From contig CALGIJ010000039.1 of assembly GCA_937915545.1 (NCBI GenBank), positions 62,001-126,000 on the forward strand: a stretch of DNA of 64,000 bases, written 5' to 3'. Below the pieces are notes generated by a model. That model did not search any database and was not told where the DNA came from. It saw only the letters and a program-made list of their open reading frames with translations. Positions 18,147 through 26,390 of this stretch are shown here, in pieces. The translations under genes were made by a program, and so were the position numbers. This DNA is from an uncultured Desulfobacterales bacterium. GTDB taxonomy: Bacteria; Desulfobacterota; Desulfobulbia; Desulfobulbales; Desulfocapsaceae. How positions within the stretch are numbered: the first letter of the stretch is position 1; each line of letters starts with the position of its first letter.

Positions 18147-20286
18147 TTCTCCGCGGCCTCAGCAACGGCAGGGCCCGAAATTTTCGCGGGCGTTTCTGTC
18201 GCTGCTGGTGGCCGGAGCCGCGGTGTGTTTCGCCCTCTTCATCGCCGTCCACCATCGCCACTCGCTGCGCCAGGCGGCCGACAAGGTGGCGAACCATGCC
18301 GCAGTCATCTCCAGCTCCCTGTGGACCTACGAAAAAAGCAGTCCTACGGCCTATCTGCAGCTCGCCGCGGAGGCCAACGGCTACCTTGAGGTGGTGGTGC
18401 GCGATGAGGCCGGCAAGGAGTTTCTCTCGCTCCCCGGGAGGTCTCTGTCGGCTGTCGATGGCCTGCTCAGTTCCCTGGGCATGATCAGAACCCACGCCAT
18501 CGAGGCGGCCATTACGTACGAGGGCCGCAACATCGGCACCATCGTCGCCGTCTGGCCATGCCGTGCCATACATCTCTATCTCTACGTCTTTCTCTGTCTC
18601 GTCCTGCTGCTGGCGGTGGCGGGCCTGGTCGCCCGCCTCCTCGAGGCCAAGAGGACCCTCGAGGAGCGGGTGCGCCAGCGCACCGAGGAACTGCAGGCTG
18701 AGGTGCTGGAGAGGAAGCGGGCGGAGGAGACGGCGCGGCGGCAGGCCGAGCGCCTCGCCATGCACGTCCAGCACACTCCTCTCGGGGTGATCGAGTGGAA
18801 CCTTGACTTCGAGGTGGTGGAGTGGAACCGGGCGGCGGAAAGGATCTTCGGCTACCGTCGCGAGGAAGCGCTCGGTCGTGTCCCCTACGAGTTGATCGTC
18901 ACCGCGGAGGAGGGCCCCGAGATTGACGGCGTGTGGCAGCAGCTGATTACCGGCACTGGTGGCAGCTGGTCGATCAACACCAACCATACCAAGGCAGGCG
19001 GGCTGAAGACCTGCGAGTGGTATAACACCACCTTGACCAACGAAAAGGGCGAAATCTTTGGCGTCGCTTCCCTCGTCCTCGACCAGTCGGAAAAGGCCCG
19101 CGCCGACCTCGAGAACCGGCGTCTGCAGGAACAGCTGCTTCAGGCCCAGAAGATGGAGGCAATCGGTAACCTTGCCGGGGGCGTGGCCCACGACTTCAAC
19201 AATATGCTCGGGGTGATCCTCGGCCATACCGAGATGGCTCTGCTCCGCGTCGACCATGGCCAGCCCCTGTATAACCATCTGCAGGAAGTGCTCAAGGCGG
19301 CCTCGCGCTCCGCCGACATCACCCGGCAGCTGCTCGCCTTCGCCCGCAAGCAGGCGGTGGTCCCCAAGGTCCTCGATCTCAACAGCCTCATTGAAGGGAT
19401 GTTGAAGATGCTGCGGCGTCTCATCGGCGAGGGGGTCGAGCTGAGCTGGCTGCCACGGGGGGATCTGTGGCCGGTTAAGGTCGACCCGGCGCAGATCGAT
19501 CAGATCCTCGTCAACCTCTGCGTCAACGCTCGCGACGCCCTGGCCGTCGGCCGGGGCAAGGTCACCGTCGAGACCGGAAATATGGTGTTCGATGAGGAAT
19601 ATTGCCGCGATCACAGTGGGTTCGTCGCTGGCAACTATGTGCGCGTCTCGGTCAGCGACAACGGCTGCGGCATGGACAAGGAAACCCTCGATCATATTTT
19701 CGAACCGTTTTTCACCACCAAGGGGGTGGGCGAGGGCACCGGCCTCGGCATGGCCACGGTCTATGGGGCGGTGCGCCAGAATGGCGGTTTCGTCAATGTC
19801 TACAGTGAGGTCGGCCAGGGCACCACCGTTTCCATCTACCTGCCACGCCATCTTGGCGAGGCCGGGGACGAGGTCATTGCCGACACGGAAGCGCAGCCGG
19901 TGCGCGGCGGGTCGGAGACCATCCTTCTCGTCGAGGATGAGGCGGCCATCCTCAAGATGAGCTGCGACATGCTCACCCACCTCGGCTACCGGGTGCTCAC
20001 CGCGCAGAGTCCGGTGGCGGCGGTCAGCCTCCTGGAGGAGCATGGTGGCGAGGTGCATCTTCTCATCACCGACGTGGTCATGCCGCAAATGAACGGCAGG
20101 GAGCTGGCCGAGCTGCTCAGCCAGCGCCAGCCGGGGCTGAGATGCCTGTTCACCTCAGGGTATACCGGCACGGTCATCGCCAGTCACGGCATTCTCGAGG
20201 AAGGCATTGATTTCATTCAAAAACCATTCTCCATCAAGGAGCTCGCCGACAAGGTGAGAACTGTGCTCGACCGCCGCCAGGGTTGA
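18139..20286 (+). CDS. Hybrid sensor histidine kinase with PAS and receiver domains
   Basis: 715 aa. A first membrane helix (about 18-37), short periplasmic domain (about 38-142), second helix (about 145-168), coiled coil, PAS (about 205-320), HisKA with phosphoacceptor His351 (GGVAHDFNNMLG), HATPase_c with NARDAL, DNGCGMD and GTGLGMATV, and a C-terminal receiver with phosphoacceptor Asp645 (LLITDVVMPQMNG). It has no DNA-binding output domain, so it must signal to another protein. The ATG overlaps the upstream binding-protein stop (ATGAATAA), which implies translational coupling. It faces the methyltransferase gene tail to tail across 28 nt. Confidence 0.93.
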   Translation: MNNSPRPQQRQGPKFSRAFLSLLVAGAAVCFALFIAVHHRHSLRQAADKVANHAAVISSSLWTYEKSSPTAYLQLAAEANGYLEVVVRDEAGKEFLSLPGRSLSAVDGLLSSLGMIRTHAIEAAITYEGRNIGTIVAVWPCRAIHLYLYVFLCLVLLLAVAGLVARLLEAKRTLEERVRQRTEELQAEVLERKRAEETARRQAERLAMHVQHTPLGVIEWNLDFEVVEWNRAAERIFGYRREEALGRVPYELIVTAEEGPEIDGVWQQLITGTGGSWSINTNHTKAGGLKTCEWYNTTLTNEKGEIFGVASLVLDQSEKARADLENRRLQEQLLQAQKMEAIGNLAGGVAHDFNNMLGVILGHTEMALLRVDHGQPLYNHLQEVLKAASRSADITRQLLAFARKQAVVPKVLDLNSLIEGMLKMLRRLIGEGVELSWLPRGDLWPVKVDPAQIDQILVNLCVNARDALAVGRGKVTVETGNMVFDEEYCRDHSGFVAGNYVRVSVSDNGCGMDKETLDHIFEPFFTTKGVGEGTGLGMATVYGAVRQNGGFVNVYSEVGQGTTVSIYLPRHLGEAGDEVIADTEAQPVRGGSETILLVEDEAAILKMSCDMLTHLGYRVLTAQSPVAAVSLLEEHGGEVHLLITDVVMPQMNGRELAELLSQRQPGLRCLFTSGYTGTVIASHGILEEGIDFIQKPFSIKELADKVRTVLDRRQG

Positions 20287-20314
20287 GTCGCCGGGGAAAC
20301 GTGCCCTCAGCGAC

Positions 20315-21526
20315 TCAGGCCTTCACGGCAGTGACCAGGAACACCGGGTCGGCCTGGGGCAGGGGGTGCGGGTCCTCCTCGGGGCGCGGATAACCGCGTA
20401 CCGAGAGCGTGGCGATATCGCGGAACAGGCCGCTGCCGTGGAGCAGCTCGACCACCAGGCCGAGGCGCTCGAACTCGTGCAGCTGCGCCCACAGGGCGAT
20501 GGCCTTGCCTTCGAACCAGCGGTTGGAAAAGGCGATGGCCGCCACGCCGCCGGGCCGCAGCACTCGCGCCATTTCACCGCACAGCCGCTGCGGATCGGTG
20601 GCGTATTCGATGGCGGCGGTATTGATCACCGCGTCGCAGGAGGCATCGGCGAGGGGCAGCGTCGGCTGCTCGTTGAGGTCGTGAACCACCGTGCGCGTGG
20701 CACGAGGGTTCTTGGCCAGCTCTTCCTCGTTCATGCCGAGCACCGTCAGCGAACCTACGGCGAGGTTTTCGGGCAGGTGCGAGTCCCAGCTGCCCATGAG
20801 GTCGAGAATATCGCCCTTTTGGGGGAGGAGGCGGCCATATTCGGCACTGATCAGCGTCAGCGCGCAGGAATCGAGGTGCTGCACCATGCGCGGCATGCGG
20901 TAGAAGTGGCGGTCGCTGTTCTCGTCGCGGCGTGCGAAGGGCTGGCCATGGAAAAAGTCGGTGGCCCTGCCGGAAAGGCGCTCCTGCATCCCTGGGCCGT
21001 TATCGCAGATGGTTTCAAGCCATGCCTCGCAGCGTCCGCCCCGCTCGACGCGGACGGCATCGATGGCCACTATGGTCGCCGACAGGGTCAGGTCCCGCCC
21101 GGCCAGGGGGTGGTCGAGGGAAAAGAGCAGCTCGTCCCCTTCCTCGCCGAGAAAACGGCAGGGGGCGGTGGAGACCTGAAAGACCCCGGGCACCCCCTGG
21201 AGATAGAACTGCGGGTAGAAGCGGCCGTAACGGGGGCCGTCAATCTGCCGGCGGTGGCCGGGGGGCGGCGCGAACTGGGCTGGCCAGATTCGGCGGAGCA
21301 ACCTTGGGCTGCTCGGGGCAAAAAACATCTCCTTCGTCACCGCGACCGAGACGGTGTCGCCCACCTGTCGGCCGAGGAGCTGCTCGGCCATGGTCCCGGG
21401 AAAGAGGTCCCGCCACACGCTTACTTTTTCGGCGAAGAGCCGCTCCTGATGGCGGGCGGTGGCGCCCTGCCAGTCGAGTGTAAATTCCACGGTCAGACGC
21501 GAGTTCCTGTCGACGATGCTGGTCAT
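20315..21526 (-). CDS. FKBP-like domain fused to a class I SAM methyltransferase
   Basis: 403 aa. The N-terminal ~150 residues resemble an FKBP-type prolyl isomerase half-domain: LTVEFTLDWQG, then FPGTMAEQLLGRQVGDTVSV, and later DELLFSLDHPLAGRDLTLSA, with an insertion between the two halves as in SlyD-like proteins. The C-terminal part (about 220-400) is a type 11 methyltransferase: GDILDLMGSWDSHLP as motif I, VVHDLNEQPTLPLADASCDA, and VLRPGGVAAIAFSNRW. A consensus AAGGAGG fixes the start well inside a longer open frame. The combination is unusual. A chaperone-type domain that presents a substrate to a methyltransferase is an inference. Confidence 0.78.
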   Translation of the reverse strand: MTSIVDRNSRLTVEFTLDWQGATARHQERLFAEKVSVWRDLFPGTMAEQLLGRQVGDTVSVAVTKEMFFAPSSPRLLRRIWPAQFAPPPGHRRQIDGPRYGRFYPQFYLQGVPGVFQVSTAPCRFLGEEGDELLFSLDHPLAGRDLTLSATIVAIDAVRVERGGRCEAWLETICDNGPGMQERLSGRATDFFHGQPFARRDENSDRHFYRMPRMVQHLDSCALTLISAEYGRLLPQKGDILDLMGSWDSHLPENLAVGSLTVLGMNEEELAKNPRATRTVVHDLNEQPTLPLADASCDAVINTAAIEYATDPQRLCGEMARVLRPGGVAAIAFSNRWFEGKAIALWAQLHEFERLGLVVELLHGSGLFRDIATLSVRGYPRPEEDPHPLPQADPVFLVTAVKA

Positions 21527-21974
21527 CTTTCTGCCTCCTTCTCTGCTGCCATGCCGCGTAGCGCGTTGCTGCCGCGGTGTTTCTTTGTCTAACAATGACA
21601 CAGTAAGCCTTATAGAAGGTGGCGCAATGGCAGGGGAGTGGAGGGCGAATGAGAGTTTTTTCTCCCCTTGGCGGAGTACCTGGGGGGACGGGCAAATGCC
21701 TTCGTGTTCCCCTTGGCGGGTCGGGCAGCGGCTGGTGCTGGCATGGCACGGCGCTGGCCGCCCCTCGCCCCACCAGGCAAGGGGAGCATCGTCGAGGACA
21801 TTTTTGTTGCGGCGGCTATGTTGCCCAATGCAATGATATTGTTGAATAATAATCCGGAGAAACAGACCTTGTGCGGCCAAGGAAAATTGTTGTCGAAGAC
21901 GGTTCGAGAAAGTAGGATAGAGCGGCACCGCGTATGCAGCCGCCTGCGTTCTTCATCGTCTGCAAGGAGAATCC
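21527..21974. other. Leader/intergenic region upstream of the Kef antiporter
   Basis: 448 nt between divergent genes. It holds two direct copies of CCCCTTGGCGG 45 nt apart and an inverted partner CAAGGGG. The second copy and the inverted one form the ends of a long imperfect hairpin listed separately. The methyltransferase promoter must also lie here. No small gene is convincing. Confidence 0.55.
21706..21787. repeat. Long imperfect hairpin (about 80 nt)
   Basis: The ends pair as CCCCTTG with CAAGGGG. The inside pairs as CAGCG with CGCTG and GTGC with GCAC, around a six-base apex. GC-rich arms like these resemble REP-type elements or a structured RNA. There is no T-run for a terminator on either side. 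Function unknown. Confidence 0.45.
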
Positions 21975-23951
21975 ATGGGAATAGCCGCCGATATCATCGT
22001 GCTCATCGTTGTCGCCTTTTTCTGCGGCCTGTTGATGCAGCGGCTCCGTCAACCCCTGATTCTCGGCTACATACTCGCCGGGGTCATCCTCGGCCCGTAT
22101 ACCGGCGGCCTGACCCTCACCGAAATCCACGACATCGAACTGCTCGCCGAGATCGGCGTCGCCTTGCTGCTCTTCGCCCTGGGCCTCGAGTTTTCCCTCA
22201 AGGACCTCAAGCCGGTGAAGGCCATCGCCCTCATCGGCACCCCGCTGCAGATTACGCTGACCATCGCCCTCGGCATGGCCGTCGGTCAGCTCTTTGGCTG
22301 GAGCTGGCGAACTTCCCTGTGGTTCGGGGCCCTGATCAGCCTCTCCTCGACCATGGTCATTCTCAAGACCCTGATGAACCAGGGCTGGCTCGGTACCCTG
22401 TCGAGCAAGGTGATGATCGGCATGCTCATCGTCCAGGATCTGGCGGTGGTGCCGATGATGATCATCCTGCCGCAGCTCAACGATCCCGCGGCGGGCATGG
22501 GCACCCTGGGCGTCGCCGTGGTCAAGGCGGCGCTCTTTCTCACCGCGATGATTCTGCTTGGTACTCGCCTGCTGCCGATCCTCCTGCGCCATATCGCCCG
22601 CATCGGCTCCCGTGAGCTCTTCCTGCTGGCGATCACCGCCATCGGGCTCGGTGTCGGCTATGCCACCTATCAGGTCGGCCTGAGCTTCGCCCTGGGGGCC
22701 TTCGTCGCCGGCATGGTGCTGAGCGAGTCTGACTACGGCCACCAGGCGCTGAGCGATATCATCCCCCTGCGCGACCTCTTCGGCCTGCTTTTCTTCGCCT
22801 CGGTGGGCATGCTCCTCGATCCGCTCTTCCTGGTGCACAACGTCACCGTGGTGCTGCTGCTGCTCTTGCTGGTCGGTCTTGGCAAGGGCGGCATCTTCGC
22901 CATTATCGCCCGCCTCTTCCGCTACGGTAACGTCGTGCCCCTGGCGGTCGGCCTGGGCCTCTTTCAGATCGGCGAGTTCTCTTTCGTGCTGGCGCGCATC
23001 GGCCTGTCGTCGGGATCGCTGGATAGCGAATTTTACAACCTCATCCTCACCACGGCGGTGCTCAGCATGGCCCTGACGCCGCTCGTTTCCGGGCAGACCG
23101 GACGGCTCTACGCACTCAAGAAGAGGTTTTTTCGCCACGAGCCGCTGGAGTCGATCAACTTCAGCGCCGATACCCTCGGCAACCACGTGGTGATTGCCGG
23201 CGGCGGCAGGGTCGGTTTCCAGGTAGCCGCGGTTCTCCATAAGCTCGGCACAACTTTCGTCATCGTCGAGCTCGATCAGAACCGGGTCGAGGAGGCGCGT
23301 GCCGCAGGTTACCCGGTGGTCTACGGCGACGGCAGCCATGAGGTGGTGCAGGAGGCCCTGGCCATGGACAAGGCTTCGCTGCTGGTGGTGACCACTCCCG
23401 GTATCGTCGTCGCCCAGGCGATCATCCGCCGGGCACGTCAGGTCAACCCGGCCATCCGCGTGGTCAGCCGCCTGGGCGATCCGGCATTCCTCGAGGTCTT
23501 CAAGGAGCTGCAGGTCAGCGACCTCGTCTACCCCGAGTTCGAGGCCGGTCTGGAGATCACCCGCCAGGCCCTCCTCCATCTCTCTATTCCCGCCCCGGAG
23601 ATCGAGCGGCAGACGGAGGAGATGCGGCGCCATCTGCTCCTCCCCGGCCTGGCCGCCGGTGAGGATTACCGCACCCTCGGCAAGATGCGGGCGGCGTCGC
23701 ACTCCTTCGACCTGCGCTGGTTCCATCTCCCCTCTGGCAACGCCCTGGTCGGCAAGAGCATCGGCGCGGCGGAGATTCGCAAGTCCACCGGCGCCTCGGT
23801 GGTCGGGGTGCTGCGCCAGGGGCGCCTGCTGCCCAACCCCGATGCCAATTTCGTTTTCGCCGCCGGCGACCTGGTGGCGATCATCGGCGCCGACGAGGCC
23901 CGGGGACGTTTCGAGCGGCTCATCGAGACGGTGGCCGATGCGGCCTCATGA
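21975..23951 (+). CDS. Kef-type K+/H+ antiporter with TrkA-N and TrkA-C domains
   Basis: 658 aa. CPA2 membrane domain (about 1-385, 12-13 helices) with the motifs [22 protein letters not shown] and [10 protein letters not shown]. An RCK/TrkA-N domain follows (about 400-520, [18 protein letters not shown]) and a TrkA-C domain (about 570-650). AAGGAG ribosome site. Members exchange K+ (or Na+) for H+ and are gated by nucleotides or thiol adducts through the RCK part. No KefF/KefG ancillary gene is adjacent. It may be translationally linked with the deacetylase gene that follows. Confidence 0.93.
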   Translation: MGIAADIIVLIVVAFFCGLLMQRLRQPLILGYILAGVILGPYTGGLTLTEIHDIELLAEIGVALLLFALGLEFSLKDLKPVKAIALIGTPLQITLTIALGMAVGQLFGWSWRTSLWFGALISLSSTMVILKTLMNQGWLGTLSSKVMIGMLIVQDLAVVPMMIILPQLNDPAAGMGTLGVAVVKAALFLTAMILLGTRLLPILLRHIARIGSRELFLLAITAIGLGVGYATYQVGLSFALGAFVAGMVLSESDYGHQALSDIIPLRDLFGLLFFASVGMLLDPLFLVHNVTVVLLLLLLVGLGKGGIFAIIARLFRYGNVVPLAVGLGLFQIGEFSFVLARIGLSSGSLDSEFYNLILTTAVLSMALTPLVSGQTGRLYALKKRFFRHEPLESINFSADTLGNHVVIAGGGRVGFQVAAVLHKLGTTFVIVELDQNRVEEARAAGYPVVYGDGSHEVVQEALAMDKASLLVVTTPGIVVAQAIIRRARQVNPAIRVVSRLGDPAFLEVFKELQVSDLVYPEFEAGLEITRQALLHLSIPAPEIERQTEEMRRHLLLPGLAAGEDYRTLGKMRAASHSFDLRWFHLPSGNALVGKSIGAAEIRKSTGASVVGVLRQGRLLPNPDANFVFAAGDLVAIIGADEARGRFERLIETVADAAS

Positions 23952-24033
23952 GGCTGCCGCAGGCGAAGAGCGTCACACCGGAAAGCTTACGGAAATTCTT
24001 TCAGAGAGGGGTGCGTTCTCGCACCGTAAAGAC

Positions 24034-24870
24034 ATGAGTTCGCTGTTGCTGAGTGTCGATCTCGAAGACGTACGGGACTGGGTGGAAGACGGGGCCCGCT
24101 ACCGCGAGGCGGTTCCGCGGAACACCGCCCTTTATCTGCAGCATTTTCAGCGCTGGGGAGTCAAGGCGACCTTCTTCGTCGTCGGTGAAGTGGCGCGGCG
24201 TTATCCGCGCTTGATCGGCGAGATTGCCGATGCCGGCCACGAACTGGCCTGCCACGGCGACCTCCACCTGCAACTCGACAAGATGACGCCGCAGCAGTTT
24301 CGCGACGACATGCGGGGCAACCTGGCCGCCCTCGAGAATGCCGGCGGCAGGGGGATCTGCGGCTTTCGCGCCCCGACCTTCTCGCTCACCGGAAAAACCG
24401 CCTGGGCCCATGAGATCCTCGCCGATTTGGGCTTCACCTATTCCAGTTCGGTGCTCCCGGCCGCCAATCCCCTCTATGGCTGGCCGGAGTTCGGGGCCGC
24501 GGCGCGGCAGGTTGCCGGCGGCCTCTGGGAGCTGCCGGTGTCACTCTATCGTCTGCCTTTTCTCAGGGTGCCCATGGCCGGCGGGGTCTATTTCCGCGTG
24601 CTGCCCTTCTGGCTGAGCCGTCTCGGCATCGGCGACAGCCTACGCCGTGGCGAGGCGGTGGTCACCTACTTCCACCCCTATGATATCGACGTCGAGCAGG
24701 AGCGCTTCATGCACCCTGACCTCGGCGGCAAGCGCCACCTCAACCTCTTGATGTATATCGGCCGGGCGAAGCTGCTGAAGCGGCTGGAGGCGCTCCATCG
24801 CCAGCATCCCTTCCAGGCCTATGGCGACTATGTCAACGCTCTGTCGGCGGCTTCTGCGGCCCGAGGTTAA
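24034..24870 (+). CDS. Polysaccharide deacetylase family protein (NodB domain)
   Basis: 278 aa. NodB/CE4-like fold: the first Asp motif is SVDLEDVRDW, followed by the metal-binding His pair in ELACHGDLHLQ and the region CGFRAPTFSLT, resembling the PEP-CTERM/exosortase-associated and lipid-linked sugar deacetylase branch. A second ATG 96 nt upstream overlaps the Kef stop and would add a charged, non-conserved extension; I chose the start directly before the conserved core. The 3' end overlaps the convergent glycosyltransferase by 38 nt. Probable action on an envelope polysaccharide or lipid-linked sugar. Confidence 0.8.
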   Translation: MSSLLLSVDLEDVRDWVEDGARYREAVPRNTALYLQHFQRWGVKATFFVVGEVARRYPRLIGEIADAGHELACHGDLHLQLDKMTPQQFRDDMRGNLAALENAGGRGICGFRAPTFSLTGKTAWAHEILADLGFTYSSSVLPAANPLYGWPEFGAAARQVAGGLWELPVSLYRLPFLRVPMAGGVYFRVLPFWLSRLGIGDSLRRGEAVVTYFHPYDIDVEQERFMHPDLGGKRHLNLLMYIGRAKLLKRLEALHRQHPFQAYGDYVNALSAASAARG

Positions 24871-25732
24871 GGTTTTTGCGGATCAAGGCCAGTTGCTCGG
24901 CAAGCAGGCCGAGGAAGAAGAGGATCAGGCCGGTGACGAAGAGCAGCAGGGTGCCCACCGAGACGCCCTCGCCGCGCAGCATGATCGGCAGTCCCCAGAT
25001 GGCGCTGAACAGCAGGAAGAACATCGCCGGCGGGAAGAAGAGCCGCATCGGGTCGAACATCGTCGCCACATGGACGATCTCGAGCACGGTGTCGAAGGCG
25101 GTCTTGATGCTGATGGTCGATTCGCCAGTGGTGCGCGGCACGACGGTGATGGGGTGTTCCAGCACGAGATGGCGCTGGTTGAGGAAGATCAGGGTGATGA
25201 TGTCGCTCAAGGCCATATTGTCCGGGCAGAGCGGCAGATAGCGCTGCACCAGCTCGGTGACGTAGATTTTCATCCCCGAGTTGAGATCATAGATGGGCAC
25301 CGGCATGAGCAGCCCGGCGATGTTGCGGATCAGGGCCTTGCCGGTCTTGCGGTAGAGGCTCTCCTTGTGCTTTCTGCGGTTGCCGATGATCATGTCGGCG
25401 TCGCTGTGTTGCAGCTCATGATAGAGGGCGGTGACGTCCTCGAGGCGGTGCTGACCGTCGGCGTCGATGGTGATCACCAGCCGCGTTGTGGTGGCATTGA
25501 TGCCGGTCTTGATGGCGCCGCCGTAGCCGCGGTTGACCTTGTGGTGGATTGGGGTGAAGAATGACGGATCGGCATGGCGGTCGAGCAAGGCCCTGGTGCC
25601 GTCCTTCGAGCCGTCGTTGACGATGATGAGGCGACAGCCGTTGCTGCGGCAGTAGGCGATCAGTTCCGGCAAAAAGGTGGCGAGGGCCTGTTCCTCGTTG
25701 TAAGCGGGGATGACGATGGTCAGATCGTTCAT
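24833..25732 (-). CDS. Family 2 glycosyltransferase, polyprenol-phosphate sugar type
   Basis: 299 aa. GT-A domain: LTIVIPAYNEEQAL, VNDGSKDGT and the DXD-like IDADGQH, with LNSGMKIY and IVPRTTGES-like (VVPRTTGESTIS) positions typical of dolichol- or undecaprenyl-phosphate mannosyl/glucosyl transferases. Two C-terminal membrane helices (about 228-250 and 262-285). It would build a lipid-linked sugar on the cytoplasmic face. The gene overlaps the deacetylase end to end, so the two envelope genes are physically paired though convergent. Confidence 0.88.
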   Translation of the reverse strand: MNDLTIVIPAYNEEQALATFLPELIAYCRSNGCRLIIVNDGSKDGTRALLDRHADPSFFTPIHHKVNRGYGGAIKTGINATTTRLVITIDADGQHRLEDVTALYHELQHSDADMIIGNRRKHKESLYRKTGKALIRNIAGLLMPVPIYDLNSGMKIYVTELVQRYLPLCPDNMALSDIITLIFLNQRHLVLEHPITVVPRTTGESTISIKTAFDTVLEIVHVATMFDPMRLFFPPAMFFLLFSAIWGLPIMLRGEGVSVGTLLLFVTGLILFFLGLLAEQLALIRKNLNLGPQKPPTER

Positions 25733-26189
25733 AAGACGTGCGATTCTGGCGCAGAGGGCTGGTGTTTGTGGTCGAGCGGGGGTGGATACCGCGTACAGGG
25801 ATCTCGATCCGGGGGCAGGGTGAAGTGGCGGCGGGCAAAAAGCGTCTTTTGTCCCGTAGATGAGTGCGAATATATAGAGATGTGGCCCACTGTCAAGCTG
25901 AAAATCTTCGGCCGGGCAAGGCGGTAGCTCCTCATGGGACTATGGTGGCCAGATTGCGGAAACGCTGCAAAAGAGTCGGGGTGTTTCTGCAATGAGCTGG
26001 GTGAAGGGGCGCGCCCAAAAAACCGGGCGGCCGTCGGCGCGGAGGCTGTCACATACTCGGGGCAGGGTCGAGCTCAGGGGCCTCCTGTACGACGGCTTGA
26101 GGAGCGGGTGAACAAGCTGTTGGGCAAGCTGGCAAGGTGACAAGCCAGGGGCGGCACAGGGGAGGGCGAGGCGGCGGCTGCGAAAGATC
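25733..26189. other. Intergenic region without recognised gene
   Basis: Sequence between the divergent glycosyltransferase and nhaB leader. Short open frames on both strands are Arg/Pro-rich and unsupported by ribosome sites. It should contain the glycosyltransferase promoter. I recognise no element except a GGCGCGCC palindrome, probably chance. Confidence 0.5.
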
Positions 26190-26338
26190 TTGACTTTTGG
26201 TGCGACTTTTGCCATTTTTACGTACTTATTGATTTTGTGATGCAATTCGGGTCCGGAAAGCGCCGCGCGCTCTCCGGAGAGTTCTGTTAGTCGGGCCGCT
26301 AACTCAAGCAGACGCTTTGAGTGGCGGCCTTTTTTTAT
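26190..26338 (+). promoter_or_regulatory. Structured nhaB leader; candidate Na+-type (DUF1646-like) riboswitch with attenuator
   Basis: A good -35 (TTGACT) opens the region, though its -10 is unclear. Downstream is a compact hairpin: TCCGGA pairs with TCCGGA, enclosing AGCGC/GCGCT. A single-stranded GAGTTCTGTTAGTCGGGCCG follows. GTTAG can pair with CTAAC, which overlaps the 5' arm of a strong intrinsic terminator, so terminator and antiterminator look mutually exclusive. The element immediately precedes a Na+/H+ antiporter gene. The Na+-I riboswitch class (former DUF1646 motif) controls such genes; I assign this element to it from partial memory of the consensus and from context, not from a covariance search. 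Confidence 0.5.
26294..26336 (+). terminator. Intrinsic terminator (attenuator) upstream of nhaB
   Basis: Stem GGCCGC with GCGGCC and internal ACTCAA with TTGAGT, followed by seven T residues. It lies 55 nt before the nhaB ATG, so it can only act as a leader attenuator for nhaB; the upstream gene on this strand is more than 1 kb away. Confidence 0.85.
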
Positions 26339-26390
26339 TGGGGCCGACGGCCAAAATCACCGCCAACCTCTTCTGTAAAAGGAACTGTCC

